From the NCBI GenBank assembly GCA_017520825.1, contig JAFXEX010000023.1:38607-102606 (forward strand): DNA of 64,000 nucleotides. Reading direction: 5' to 3'. The stretch comes from Clostridia bacterium. GTDB lineage: Bacteria; Bacillota; Clostridia; Oscillospirales; SIG627. Under the pieces are notes generated by a model. It made no database searches. It was not told where the DNA came from and saw only the letters and a program-made list of their open reading frames with translations. Positions 54,501 to 62,529 of the stretch are shown piece by piece. A program made the position numbers and the translations under genes. The stretch's first letter is position 1, and every line of letters starts with the position of its first letter.

Positions 54501-55096
54501 CTGAAGCAACGGTGGCAAGTGTTAAAAAATATCCCGACTTTACCTCCCTTGACAGTAGTAACCTTTCATCCTTCACCGGAACGGCAATGCACGTGTTTAT
54601 GCAGTTCTGTGATTTCAAAGCCTGTGTAGAGAACGGAACGGAGGCAGAGGCTGAGCGTCTTGTTAAATACGGCTTTATTACCGAAGAGCAAAAAAACGTG
54701 CTCAATCATTTGACCCTTTCTGCTTTCTTTAATTCAAAAACCTACAAGAGCATTTGTAAAGCAAAACGTATAGAGCGAGAAAAGAGATACACTCTTCTTT
54801 TGCCCTCCTCAAAGTTTTATACCGATGAAGACAAAAAGGCGAGCCTTGACGCGCTTGGCAAAAAAACTCTTATTCAGGGCGTTATCGACTGCTACTTTGT
54901 AAACGAAGACAATACCGTTACCCTAATTGATTTTAAGACGGATAACGTAAGCGTCAACGGTGGTGAAAAGGTGCTTCGTGAAAGACATTCTCACCAGATA
55001 CAGATGTACAAAGAAGCCATTGAAGAGATAGAGGGATTAAAGGTTTCGAAAGCCGTTATCTATTCGTTCTGTCTGTCGAAAGAAATAGAAATTTAA
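51512..55096 (+). CDS. addA: ATP-dependent helicase-nuclease subunit A (AddA)
   Basis: A 1194-residue UvrD/RecB-type helicase with Walker A AAAGSGKT (25-32), LIDEYQDVNELQ (Walker B), VGDLKQSIYKFRGA (motif III), TIHESKGLEFPV (motif V) and VALTRAKN (motif VI), and a C-terminal RecB nuclease domain with LIDFKTD. It translocates 3' to 5' and, with AddB, resects double-strand breaks. It is not beside addB, which lies at 15-18 kb on the opposite strand. Downstream genes (TSCPD, YkvI, carboxypeptidase) follow at 55, 3 and 29 bases. Confidence 0.96.
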   Translation: MSGYNWTDEQLLAIEEKGTDLLVSAAAGSGKTAVLTERIIRQLIDTKNPVDITDFLIVTFTVSATTEVREKLSRAIRNAYQENKSLKRLKRQILNLPSAKILTIDSFCKFIVNECSKQLNIPADFQLGDESELNVITSSVISEVLDSFFDGYEGEYLFDTSYLPASVKRGFLSVVEAFTTQKSFDLLNDTVIGMYNKLVKYPDPINRAKSYLQEYDSMLQEHYVQKSGVSFFDTRLGKFVIDDVKESLHVAIKYFEEAEALLSPFDEMCAKYSPAIQDDIAAATRLSANDGSELVKALSTYSATRLAPYRSKNDEEKRAQEKFKSLRDTAKDLITSLKKKYPIYDEEKLFLQVATTFSIANELFSVVIEFYQRLWKAKVEKKTFSFDDVAQLAYKALIRDGSYDKTTRQFERTDYARELGEKFHEILIDEYQDVNELQDAIFRAISNSHNRFMVGDLKQSIYKFRGATPEIFIEYRNTFSPISSTDETPRLIALQRNFRSDSAVIDFVNSLFEVIMNYRSEDVYRKDDYLTFSKSEDMKLPTEISIFNTESEYEYVADKILETVNGDQSFNFGDICILARKHDSLKNVQKVLSGRGIPSDYTPNEKFFTSFEIHTIHSLLKAIDNPTDDVSLLSALTSPIFSFSPIDILTVRRLAPYGDIYFAIRDYNGGNPELQKKCQRVINKLKYWHNKSKVISSDAFIWWLYKETHLPTFVKKMDNGEQRKENLLAFYNIASKYEEREFNGITKFLSYLDAFINSKSKLGKRTQENNSVHLMTIHESKGLEFPVCFYVSSSSLISRADERKKIVMSEVFGPTFAIPVGELGGKLNTYAEKAAIAETREGTVDEELRLLYVALTRAKNKLFITADTDIAGLRKYLELATVNRTAFIHSVKNASSMFKIIGLGLYTEPIFKKVLDSFCEENATVSSENLTVNLFNDYEPLFLTNTEVEKSEEERPVTIKPEDISFALKPVSNPLLTETPFKISVSSIREGLLDEGAEATVASVKKYPDFTSLDSSNLSSFTGTAMHVFMQFCDFKACVENGTEAEAERLVKYGFITEEQKNVLNHLTLSAFFNSKTYKSICKAKRIEREKRYTLLLPSSKFYTDEDKKASLDALGKKTLIQGVIDCYFVNEDNTVTLIDFKTDNVSVNGGEKVLRERHSHQIQMYKEAIEEIEGLKVSKAVIYSFCLSKEIEI

Positions 55097-55125
55097 TTGA
55101 CAAGACGCATATAATATGGTATCAT
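55097..55125 (+). promoter_or_regulatory. Sigma-A promoter for the TSCPD protein
   Basis: TTGACA (55097-55102) and TATCAT (55120-55125), 17-bp spacing, directly after the addA stop; a second TATAAT-like run lies between them. Confidence 0.6.
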
Positions 55126-55151
55126 TAAAAGTAATGTGGAGGTAATATTTT

Positions 55152-55409
55152 ATGAGATACACATATACCACAAAAGGAACCTGTTCGAGACAAATATCCT
55201 TCGATCTTGAAGGAAACGTTATTAAAAACGTTGAATTCATCGGAGGATGCAACGGAAATCTTAAGGCGATATCGTCTCTCGTTGAAGGTCTTACAGTCGA
55301 AGAAATAGAAGAAAAGGTACGCGGGATAAAGTGTGGTTACAAGGATACCTCCTGCTCTGACCAGCTTGCAATAGCCGTAAGAAAGGCTTATGAAAAGGAG
55401 AATGCATAA
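55152..55409 (+). CDS. TSCPD-domain protein (TIGR03905 type)
   Basis: An 85-residue protein made of a single TSCPD domain: TKGTCSRQISFDLEG, VEFIGGCNGNLKAIS and GIKCGYKDTSCSDQLA supply the family cysteines (GTC, GGC, KCG, SC). TSCPD also occurs as a C-terminal domain in class II ribonucleotide reductases; the stand-alone form is common in Clostridia and uncharacterised. Metal or nucleotide binding is possible. It has its own promoter and GGAGG. Confidence 0.9.
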   Translation: MRYTYTTKGTCSRQISFDLEGNVIKNVEFIGGCNGNLKAISSLVEGLTVEEIEEKVRGIKCGYKDTSCSDQLAIAVRKAYEKENA

Positions 55410-55412
55410 AAG

Positions 55413-56453
55413 GTGAAGCTCTCCCCTTTTTCAATTGCCGTAACGATTGCCGGTGCCTTCATTGGTGCAGGCTTTGTATCAGGTCAGGAATTATGGCAGT
55501 TTTTCGGAGCATACGGAATTGGTGGTATTGCAGGATTTACCGTTGCAATATTATGTATAATCGCATTAAGCAGTATAACCATTCAATACGCTTCTAAAAC
55601 TGGTAGCAATACCTTTGAGCGAATTATCAACCCAAGTGGAAACAAGCTACTGAAAAAACTGCTTCTTATATTTCAAACAGTTTTTTACATCAGTATTTAC
55701 ATAATAATGACTGCAGGGGTTGAGTCCCTCGTCAGTGAATACTGTGACGTAAGCCCTATTATTACAGGCATTGTTTTTTGTATTACCGTTACAGTCATAT
55801 CTCTTATAGGGATTGACGGAATAGTCGTGGCTTTCTCTGCCACTATCCCGATTTTAATATGTGCAGTAATAGCTGTAGCATTTTTCGTATTGCCATCAAA
55901 CGAAATAATAATTCAAAGTAATATTGAAAGCTCCCCTTCTCTGGTGTCAAATTGGTTGGTGTCCTCACTAGTGTTCGTTTCTTATAATTTTTTTGCAGGG
56001 CTTGGGATTTTTGCTTCTCTTCAAAACAGAGTCAAAAGCAAGAAAATCCTGATAAAAGCCTCTGTGTTGGCTACGGCTTTTTTGCTTGTTCTAGGGCTAT
56101 CCATCCTTCTTTCAATATTTGCTACCGACACCTACTCTTCAGAAATGCCAATGCTGAGCGTTTCTAAATCGTTAAACGGCACAATCGGCGTAATATACGC
56201 AATTCTTTTGGTGATTGCCATGCTTGGTGCGGGAATTTCCTCACTCTTCCCTCTTACAGAATGGTTTAAGGTCACCTTTCCCAAAATGCGAATTCAACGG
56301 ATTGTACTCGCCTTTGCCGTATCGGCAATTACAGTTACTTTAAGTCTTTTCGGCTTCAGCAATCTGATAGGAACGGTATACCCTATCTTCGGATACGTTG
56401 GATTTCTTATTATTGCTATTATAATTCGCAACTGTATAAAAGACAAAACGTAG
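55413..56453 (+). CDS. YkvI-like membrane permease
   Basis: A 346-residue protein starting at GTG with about ten membrane spans. The opening IAGAFIGAGFVSGQELWQFF is the broken first helix typical of the LeuT/APC fold, and the whole resembles YkvI, a putative amino-acid or related permease. The substrate is unknown. The gene begins 3 bases after the TSCPD stop and its ribosome site (AAGGAG) lies inside the end of that gene, so the two are coupled. Confidence 0.82.
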   Translation: MKLSPFSIAVTIAGAFIGAGFVSGQELWQFFGAYGIGGIAGFTVAILCIIALSSITIQYASKTGSNTFERIINPSGNKLLKKLLLIFQTVFYISIYIIMTAGVESLVSEYCDVSPIITGIVFCITVTVISLIGIDGIVVAFSATIPILICAVIAVAFFVLPSNEIIIQSNIESSPSLVSNWLVSSLVFVSYNFFAGLGIFASLQNRVKSKKILIKASVLATAFLLVLGLSILLSIFATDTYSSEMPMLSVSKSLNGTIGVIYAILLVIAMLGAGISSLFPLTEWFKVTFPKMRIQRIVLAFAVSAITVTLSLFGFSNLIGTVYPIFGYVGFLIIAIIIRNCIKDKT

Positions 56454-56482
56454 GAAGCATAAAACAAAACACGGAGTTATAA

Positions 56483-57517
56483 ATGAACAAACAGATTAGA
56501 AATTTCAGATATGACAGACTGATTATTTTGCTTGCTCTTTTAGCTATCATTGTTTTCCTGATATACTTTTCGGTTAAAGCTGTCATTTTTGCAATAAACT
56601 CACTTTTCCCAAATGAACGTGAGGTACCTGAGGATATAAGAGTCATAGAAGACTACAACGCTCTTCTCCCGGCAATAGAGGTAACCGAGCCGACGCCACA
56701 GGAAAGCTACAAGCTTCTCCCATTGATCTACGATGATAACAGCGCACAGCTCGGGGGCTCTATAAACAGCCGTTACGGTATTCTTTACCGAGTTGACGAC
56801 AGAAAGGTACTTGCGAGAAAGGCGTCCCAGGAAAGAATGTATCCTGCTTCAATGACCAAGGTTATGACCTTGATCGTAGCGTTGGAGAACATCGAAAACC
56901 TTGACGACACCTTTACTATGACCTTTGAGATTATCAATCCTCTGTATCTGCAGAACGCAACGGTTACGGGACTTTCTTCGGGTGAAACCGTTCCCCTTAT
57001 CGACCTGCTTTACGGCATTATTCTTCCGTCCGGTGCCGATGCCACGGTGGCTATTGCACAGTACGTCAGTGGTAGCGAGGAAGAATTTGTAAAGCTGATG
57101 AACGAAAAGGCAGAAGAAATGGGACTGCTTGACACCCACTTTACAAACACCAGTGGATTGCACGACAGCAACCATTACACCACGGCTTACGATATGGCTT
57201 TAATCCTTGACTATGCAATACATAACGAAACGGCAAGAAGAATTCTTTCTACCTACAAATACGTTACCACACCCACGGAACAACACCCTGACGGAATTGA
57301 GTTTTATAGCACGATGTTCAACAAGGTTAAAAGTGACAGTATAGAGGGTATGGAAATAACGGGTGGTAAGACGGGATATACCTACGAGGCTCATCACTGC
57401 CTTGTAAGCTTTGCAACCAAAAAAGGTAAAACTTATATTGCAGTAACCGGATACGGTGAAAACAAGTATAGTCCTATCTACGATATGATAGATATGTATA
57501 CCGATTATATCAGATAA
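56483..57517 (+). CDS. D-alanyl-D-alanine carboxypeptidase (peptidase S11), membrane-anchored
   Basis: A 344-residue S11 protein anchored by an N-terminal membrane segment (about 13-38), not a cleaved signal. Motifs are SMTK (Ser123, Lys126), S183-G-A where S-x-N is expected, and KTG (296-298). It lacks the C-terminal amphipathic anchor of classical PBP5-type enzymes. It shares FTNxxGLHDxNHYTTAYDM wording with the enzyme encoded at 19.5 kb. Expected to trim peptidoglycan pentapeptides outside the cell. Last gene of the TSCPD-ykvI-dac unit. Confidence 0.86.
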   Translation: MNKQIRNFRYDRLIILLALLAIIVFLIYFSVKAVIFAINSLFPNEREVPEDIRVIEDYNALLPAIEVTEPTPQESYKLLPLIYDDNSAQLGGSINSRYGILYRVDDRKVLARKASQERMYPASMTKVMTLIVALENIENLDDTFTMTFEIINPLYLQNATVTGLSSGETVPLIDLLYGIILPSGADATVAIAQYVSGSEEEFVKLMNEKAEEMGLLDTHFTNTSGLHDSNHYTTAYDMALILDYAIHNETARRILSTYKYVTTPTEQHPDGIEFYSTMFNKVKSDSIEGMEITGGKTGYTYEAHHCLVSFATKKGKTYIAVTGYGENKYSPIYDMIDMYTDYIR

Positions 57518-57523
57518 AATAAT

Positions 57524-57551
57524 AAGGCAAGAGGTTTTAGCCTCTTGCCTT
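57524..57551. terminator. Bidirectional terminator between the S11 carboxypeptidase gene and nagB
   Basis: Perfect 11-bp stem AAGGCAAGAGG/CCTCTTGCCTT with loop TTTTAG and the tail GATTTTTAT. Confidence 0.9.
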
Positions 57552-57556
57552 GATTT

Positions 57557-58279
57557 TTATCCGTTGTAGCATTCCTCGTCGCAGATTATAACCACGTTGG
57601 GATGAGTTTTAAGGAAGGTTGCCGGATTTGAGGTTGTAATGGTATCGTCAAGCAGCTTCTTAACAGCCTCGTGCTTGTTCTTGCCGTTAGCAAGAAGAAC
57701 AATCATTTTAGATTTTAAGATAGATACCATTCCCATTGTTATAGCCTGTGTGGGAACCTCGTCAATGCTATTGAACAGACGGGAGTTAGCCTCAATGGTG
57801 TCCTGAGTAAGCATCGTACGGTGCGTACCCATTATAAGATTTTCGTCAGGCTCATTAAAGCCGATGTGTCCGTTTCGTCCGATACCGAGAATCTGAAGGT
57901 CAATTCCTCCGGCAGCGTCAATTGCAGCGTCGTAGCTCTTACCCTCTTCAACAGGGTCTGATGCTTCACCGTTGGGAACTCTTGTGTTGTTTATATCAAT
58001 ATTCACGTGGTTGAACAGATTTTCATTCATAAAATATCTGTAGCTCTGGTTGTTATCTGCCTTGATGGGATAATACTCGTCAAGGTTAAAGGACTTAACC
58101 TTTGAAAAATCTATCTCACCTGCTTTATTCATATCAATCAATCTTTGATACATTCCGATAGGGGTGCTACCCGTAGCAAGACCGAGGATAGAATCGGGCT
58201 TAAGCGTAAGCTGTGCAGCAACGATTTTTGCTGCTTCATCAGACATTTTTTCATAATCCTTGCAAACTATAATTCTCAT
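57557..58279 (-). CDS. nagB: Glucosamine-6-phosphate deaminase
   Basis: A 240-residue NagB with LGLATGSTP (phosphate loop), FNLDEYYP (catalytic Asp region), GIGRNGHIGFNEP (catalytic His/Glu) and ALTMG-like AITMGM. It converts glucosamine-6-phosphate to fructose-6-phosphate and ammonia. No nagA or sugar transporter is adjacent; it is monocistronic, with a consensus promoter. Confidence 0.96.
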   Translation of the reverse strand: MRIIVCKDYEKMSDEAAKIVAAQLTLKPDSILGLATGSTPIGMYQRLIDMNKAGEIDFSKVKSFNLDEYYPIKADNNQSYRYFMNENLFNHVNIDINNTRVPNGEASDPVEEGKSYDAAIDAAGGIDLQILGIGRNGHIGFNEPDENLIMGTHRTMLTQDTIEANSRLFNSIDEVPTQAITMGMVSILKSKMIVLLANGKNKHEAVKKLLDDTITTSNPATFLKTHPNVVIICDEECYNG

Positions 58280-58318
58280 AAACGTTCTCCTTTTTCAGTA
58301 AGTTTTTTCTTTGGATTA

Positions 58319-58347
58319 ATTATCTCACTTTTCTTTGAATTTGTCAA
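58319..58347 (-). promoter_or_regulatory. Sigma-A promoter for nagB
   Basis: TTGACA (58342-58347) and GATAAT (58319-58324) on the minus strand, 17-bp spacing. Confidence 0.75.
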
Positions 58348-58432
58348 TAGAAAAAGTAATATAACGCAATTTCGTTTTTACAGTCACAGATTATCATTGT
58401 AACCTATATACAAAATATTGTCCCCAAAAAGT

Positions 58433-58467
58433 AAAAGGATTAGACTGCAAAACAGTCTAATCCTTTT
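58433..58467. terminator. Terminator downstream of the GH2 gene
   Basis: Perfect 15-bp stem (58433-58447 with 58453-58467, core GGATTAGACTG) with loop CAAAA, T-run on the plus side and A-run on the minus side. Confidence 0.9.
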
Positions 58468-58475
58468 TTTCGTGC

Positions 58476-60746
58476 TTATTTTAAGTCTTTAGGCTTTTTG
58501 ATACGGTTGAGTTGCTTGTTGATTTTAAGTAACTCTTCTTTTGTAAAAGTGATATTCATCATTCCCATCATACTTGATAAACGAAGAACGGTAAATCCAC
58601 CCATCATTTCCATCAGGCCACCGTCTGCTTTAAGATCTACGTCAAATCCACCTGATTTCTTTTCTGTATCCTTATCCTTCTTGTTGGCATTCATCTTCTT
58701 TTTAAGCTTTAAGCCAAGTGATACAAACCACAGCTTGCCACGCTTTGATTTCATAATGTCTGAAATCTTATCGTTGAGAGAGTATCTGCCCTCAATCTCT
58801 ACTACGTCAAACCAATTAAGAACTGCGCCTACCTCTTTAAGCACGTAGTCCATATTTCTTTCTGCAACCTTGCGAATCTTACCCTCATCAGAAAGATCGC
58901 CTGCCTTAGCAACGATAGTCGTCTCGCCCTCATTCTTTACGTCAAAGTAGAAGAAGTGGTCGGATGCAGTCTTTTTACCGATGCTTTCTCCGTTTACAAA
59001 AAGCTCAACCTCAGGCTGATTGGAATAAACGGTCACCTTTGTTACGTCCTCCACTCTATCAACGTATCTCTTGCCACAAAGGTGTACGAAGGGCTCGTCA
59101 GAAAGCCATGCCTTATAAGCGTAAAAAGCGTCCTTCTTGTACTTTCTGTCCATAGTAACAAGACCCTTGTGGTTCTGTCCGTTTTCTCCGCCCTCTGCTC
59201 TTGCGTCTGCGCCGAAGTCAAACATATTCCATACGTGTGTTGCCCAGATATACTTTCTCGTAAAGAGCTGCTTAATCAATTCTTCGTGATAGTATGCCTG
59301 ATACTCTTCAGTATAATCGCCCTGCTTAGGCTCGCTTGTGTGCCAATTCAATGCTTCACATCCGTATTCGCTTACACCTACGGGAATTGTAGGATTGACC
59401 TCGTGGAATTTATCAAACCAGGGGCCGTTCATGCTCACGTCTCCACCGTACCAACCGAAATAATGGTTGTAGGAAACAACGTCGGGAATCTGCAAATAGG
59501 GATCGTCCATTTTGCACATAGACACTGCTGCAATTGTGGTAAGACGGGTCTTGTCCATTTCGTGAACAAGGTCGTTGAGGATACGGTGATTTTCCAACAA
59601 ATCCTCATCAGAGCCACCGATTGAAATTTCATTGGAAAGTCCCCATACGCAGATTGAAGCGTGATTGTAATTCTGTGTAACAAGCTCTGTCATCTGAGAA
59701 ACGGTATTTGCTCTACCACCGGGCATATGCTTTGAAATATAGGGAATTTCTGCCCAGATAACCAAGCCCTTTTCGTCGCAAAGGTCATAGAAATACTGGT
59801 CGTGCTGATAGTGTGCCAAACGGATAGTATTTGCACCTACCTCCATAATCAAGTCGATATCCTCGGCGTGATGCTCGGGAAGTAATGCATTTCCTACGCC
59901 CAATCTGTCCTGATGGCGTGATACGCCTCTAAGTGGGTATTCCTCTCCGTTGAGAATAAATCCGTTGTTTGCATCAATCTTGAAGCTACGGCATCCAAAT
60001 CTGTTGCAAACGTTGTCAAGCACATCGCCGTTTTCTACGATTTCAACCTCGCAGCAATAGAGATAGGGGTCACGGCGTCCGTGCCAGAGGTGAACGTCCT
60101 TGATTTCAAAGATTACCTTTGACTCGGTACTTTCAATCTTCTGCAACTCGTTTTCTTCTTTATCGTAAATGGTGTAAACAAGCTTTTGTCCTTCAGATAG
60201 AGGAGTTGTAAATACCTCTACTTCTACACTTGCATCTTTTCCTTCAACGGCAGGAGTAATTTTTAATCCGTTTCCACCGTAATAATCCAAATCAAAGTGT
60301 GCCTTATTGACTGCAACCAGATTTACGTCACGGTACAAGCCACCGTAGAAGGTAAAGTCTGCCATCTGAGGATATACGGTTTCGTTGGGTGAGTTATCCA
60401 CTACAACGGCTACCACTGTTTCCTCTGTCAACACGTCTGTTATATTAACACGCCACGTAGAATAACCTCCGTCGTGGTGAGCAAGCTTCTCCCCGTTTAC
60501 GTAAACGTCTGCAGAGGAGTTGGCACCACGGAACTCTAAATAATAGCAATCGGTGGCAGGAAGCTCTGACTTACGAATCGTTTTAACGTAAAGGCATGAG
60601 CCTCTGAAATAATCGTTTCCTCCGTCGTGACCGTCAATAGCGTTCCACGTATGAGGGAGGTTTACTATCTCCCCTTCCCGAACGGTAATGTCAGCCGTAT
60701 TTTTTACAAAAAGCCATTCGTTATTAATATTTAAAATATTTCTCAC
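58476..60746 (-). CDS. Glycoside hydrolase family 2 enzyme (beta-galactosidase/beta-glucuronidase type)
   Basis: A 756-residue GH2 enzyme: jelly-roll sugar-binding domain (about 1-150), immunoglobulin-like domain (150-260), TIM barrel (265-560) with acid/base Glu373 (WGLSNEI) and nucleophile Glu460 (VSEYGC), another Ig-like region, and a C-terminal tail (about 680-756) rich in Lys and Met (MMGGFTVLRLSSMMGMM). There is no signal peptide, so it acts on sugars brought in by the GPH symporter encoded upstream. The catalytic neighbourhood fits beta-galactosidase or beta-glucuronidase; the substrate is not decided by sequence. Confidence 0.9.
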   Translation of the reverse strand: MRNILNINNEWLFVKNTADITVREGEIVNLPHTWNAIDGHDGGNDYFRGSCLYVKTIRKSELPATDCYYLEFRGANSSADVYVNGEKLAHHDGGYSTWRVNITDVLTEETVVAVVVDNSPNETVYPQMADFTFYGGLYRDVNLVAVNKAHFDLDYYGGNGLKITPAVEGKDASVEVEVFTTPLSEGQKLVYTIYDKEENELQKIESTESKVIFEIKDVHLWHGRRDPYLYCCEVEIVENGDVLDNVCNRFGCRSFKIDANNGFILNGEEYPLRGVSRHQDRLGVGNALLPEHHAEDIDLIMEVGANTIRLAHYQHDQYFYDLCDEKGLVIWAEIPYISKHMPGGRANTVSQMTELVTQNYNHASICVWGLSNEISIGGSDEDLLENHRILNDLVHEMDKTRLTTIAAVSMCKMDDPYLQIPDVVSYNHYFGWYGGDVSMNGPWFDKFHEVNPTIPVGVSEYGCEALNWHTSEPKQGDYTEEYQAYYHEELIKQLFTRKYIWATHVWNMFDFGADARAEGGENGQNHKGLVTMDRKYKKDAFYAYKAWLSDEPFVHLCGKRYVDRVEDVTKVTVYSNQPEVELFVNGESIGKKTASDHFFYFDVKNEGETTIVAKAGDLSDEGKIRKVAERNMDYVLKEVGAVLNWFDVVEIEGRYSLNDKISDIMKSKRGKLWFVSLGLKLKKKMNANKKDKDTEKKSGGFDVDLKADGGLMEMMGGFTVLRLSSMMGMMNITFTKEELLKINKQLNRIKKPKDLK

Positions 60747-60787
60747 GTTATTTCTCCGTTTCTTACTATAAATTTCACCTTTTTAAT

Positions 60788-60818
60788 AGGTGACCGATGA
60801 ATCGTTCACCGGTCACCT
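60788..60818 (-). other. Intercistronic hairpin between the symporter and GH2 genes
   Basis: Arms AGGTGACCG (60788-60796) and CGGTCACCT (60810-60818); the 13-base loop can pair further (TGAA/TTCA). No T-run follows on the minus strand, so it is more likely an mRNA stabiliser or processing point within the operon than a terminator. Confidence 0.6.
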
Positions 60819-60837
60819 GATAAAAAACTAACTATTC

Positions 60838-62277
60838 TTAGTTGTTGCTCTCGCCAACGGGAACGCTGTCAGCTTCGATACTGCGTCCAAGCTCTTCGTT
60901 CATCTTCGCAAGAGTCTTCTTGTCAAGGTTGTAAATAAGTCCCAAACCGATGTACTGCATAATGGCTGAGAAGAGATATGTGCCTGCTACGAGGTATCTC
61001 ATACGTACTGCAACTTCCCAAACCTGATTTCCTTCGTTTTCGCCCTTGTAACCCAAAGCTACCATAATTATAAGAACGAGAGAAGGACCAATTCCCTGAG
61101 CAAGCTTTCGGAAGAACGAGTGCAATGAGTAAACAGTACCTTCTTCACGGTTACCTGTTTTCCATTCGTTGTAGTCAATAGCGTCGCCCATCATTGCCCA
61201 TGATACGGTAGAATAAATACCCATACCTAAGGAGAAAACAAGCTGTGAAATGATATAGATAATCAAATCAAGTCCTGTGTTATTAGGTGTAATTATAAAG
61301 AGCGCTAATGATGCAACGATAGAACAAATTGCACCGAAGGTTGCCAGTTCTTTCTTACCATACTTTGCAACCATCTTTCTTGCTAAAGGTGTAAAGCATA
61401 CGATAGGAATCATAGCAAAAAGCTGAACTATACCGGAAATCTTTACGTTCTGGAAATACGACTGGAAGATTACTGTTACAGCTGTTGCAGCACCCTGCAT
61501 ACCGATAAACATACCCATAGCAGCTACTGTTGCACCAACTGCAGCACGGTTCTTGATAAAGTTTCCAAATGCTCTGAATACGTTAAACTTAGGCTTTTCT
61601 TCGCTGAGTGTAACTTCCTGCTCTACACGTATTTCGGTATTGCGAATCATAAACTGGAAACAAATGAATCCGAGAACACCCATAATCAGAGCTGCAATAA
61701 ATACGCGTTCACCAATGAGGTTGTTTTCACTGTCATAAATAATGAAAGGAAGAATAACCATAGGAAGCATATTTCCGAAAATTGAGCCAATAGAACGCCA
61801 TGCAGAGAGAGAAGCTCTGTCTTTAACGTCATTTGAAATCAAGCCCAGCAATGAGCCGTAAGGAACGTTTGCAACTGTGTAGAAAGCATCCCAAATAACG
61901 TAACCAGCAATGAAGATAATTGCCTTAGCAAAAACGGGTGCATCGGGGAAAGGAAGGAAGCAGCATGCACCACCTACAATCAAGCCGATAGAACCAGCCC
62001 ATATGTAAGTAAGAAATTTATTTCTTTTATATTTGTGCTTGTCTGAATCCACCAGAGAACCAATCAAAGGGTCGTTGATAGCATCCCATACCTGAACGAT
62101 AATAAGAAGTAACGCATACCACAAATCCATACCCATAAACTGAGTCCAGAAAATAGACATGGTGCTTTTAAGCGCAAAGCTCATGTTACAGCCAAGGTCA
62201 CCTGCCGCGTAGGCAAGACAGTCCCTCATGCCAAACGTTCTCTTGCCGTTGGCATCGAGTTTAGGTTCTTTTTTCAT
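60838..62277 (-). CDS. GPH-family sugar:cation symporter (MelB/GusB type)
   Basis: A 479-residue MFS transporter with twelve predicted spans. The conserved early Asp-rich loop (WDAINDPLIGSLVD) and later GDAIDYNEWKTG motif are diagnostic of the glycoside-pentoside-hexuronide:cation family. It imports a glycoside with Na+ or H+, which the GH2 enzyme encoded 91 bases downstream would cleave. The promoter region lies in the 252-bp gap shared with the divergent AraC gene; a TATACT there (62350-62355, minus strand) lacks a good -35, as expected for an activated promoter. Confidence 0.92.
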   Translation of the reverse strand: MKKEPKLDANGKRTFGMRDCLAYAAGDLGCNMSFALKSTMSIFWTQFMGMDLWYALLLIIVQVWDAINDPLIGSLVDSDKHKYKRNKFLTYIWAGSIGLIVGGACCFLPFPDAPVFAKAIIFIAGYVIWDAFYTVANVPYGSLLGLISNDVKDRASLSAWRSIGSIFGNMLPMVILPFIIYDSENNLIGERVFIAALIMGVLGFICFQFMIRNTEIRVEQEVTLSEEKPKFNVFRAFGNFIKNRAAVGATVAAMGMFIGMQGAATAVTVIFQSYFQNVKISGIVQLFAMIPIVCFTPLARKMVAKYGKKELATFGAICSIVASLALFIITPNNTGLDLIIYIISQLVFSLGMGIYSTVSWAMMGDAIDYNEWKTGNREEGTVYSLHSFFRKLAQGIGPSLVLIIMVALGYKGENEGNQVWEVAVRMRYLVAGTYLFSAIMQYIGLGLIYNLDKKTLAKMNEELGRSIEADSVPVGESNN

Positions 62278-62341
62278 AACACTTTTCCTCTTTTCTATAA
62301 AATCTTATAGCTTTCCTTCCAACAGTCACGCAGAAGGATTT

Positions 62342-62510
62342 CGTCACGTAAAGTATACGATATTTCGACGCAATGGAGTGAGTAATTTTTTTATATATTT
62401 TTGTATTTTTTTAATATTTTCATATTTTCACTGTTGCTTTTCAACAAAATTCACGATATAATAGATTCAGAAAATACAGAAAACGCACAATTCCGAAATA
62501 ATACGTGACG
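62342..62510. promoter_or_regulatory. Candidate AraC operators in the divergent region
   Basis: CGTCACGTA at 62342-62350 recurs as its exact inverse TACGTGACG at 62502-62510, and GTCACG occurs again at 62325-62330, 18 bp from the first. One cluster is at the symporter promoter and the other at the regulator start. Confidence 0.45.
62434..62462 (+). promoter_or_regulatory. Sigma-A promoter for the AraC-family regulator
   Basis: TTGCTT (62434-62439) and TATAAT (62457-62462), 17-bp spacing. Confidence 0.7.
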
Positions 62511-62529
62511 TTTAAACGAGGATACAGTT

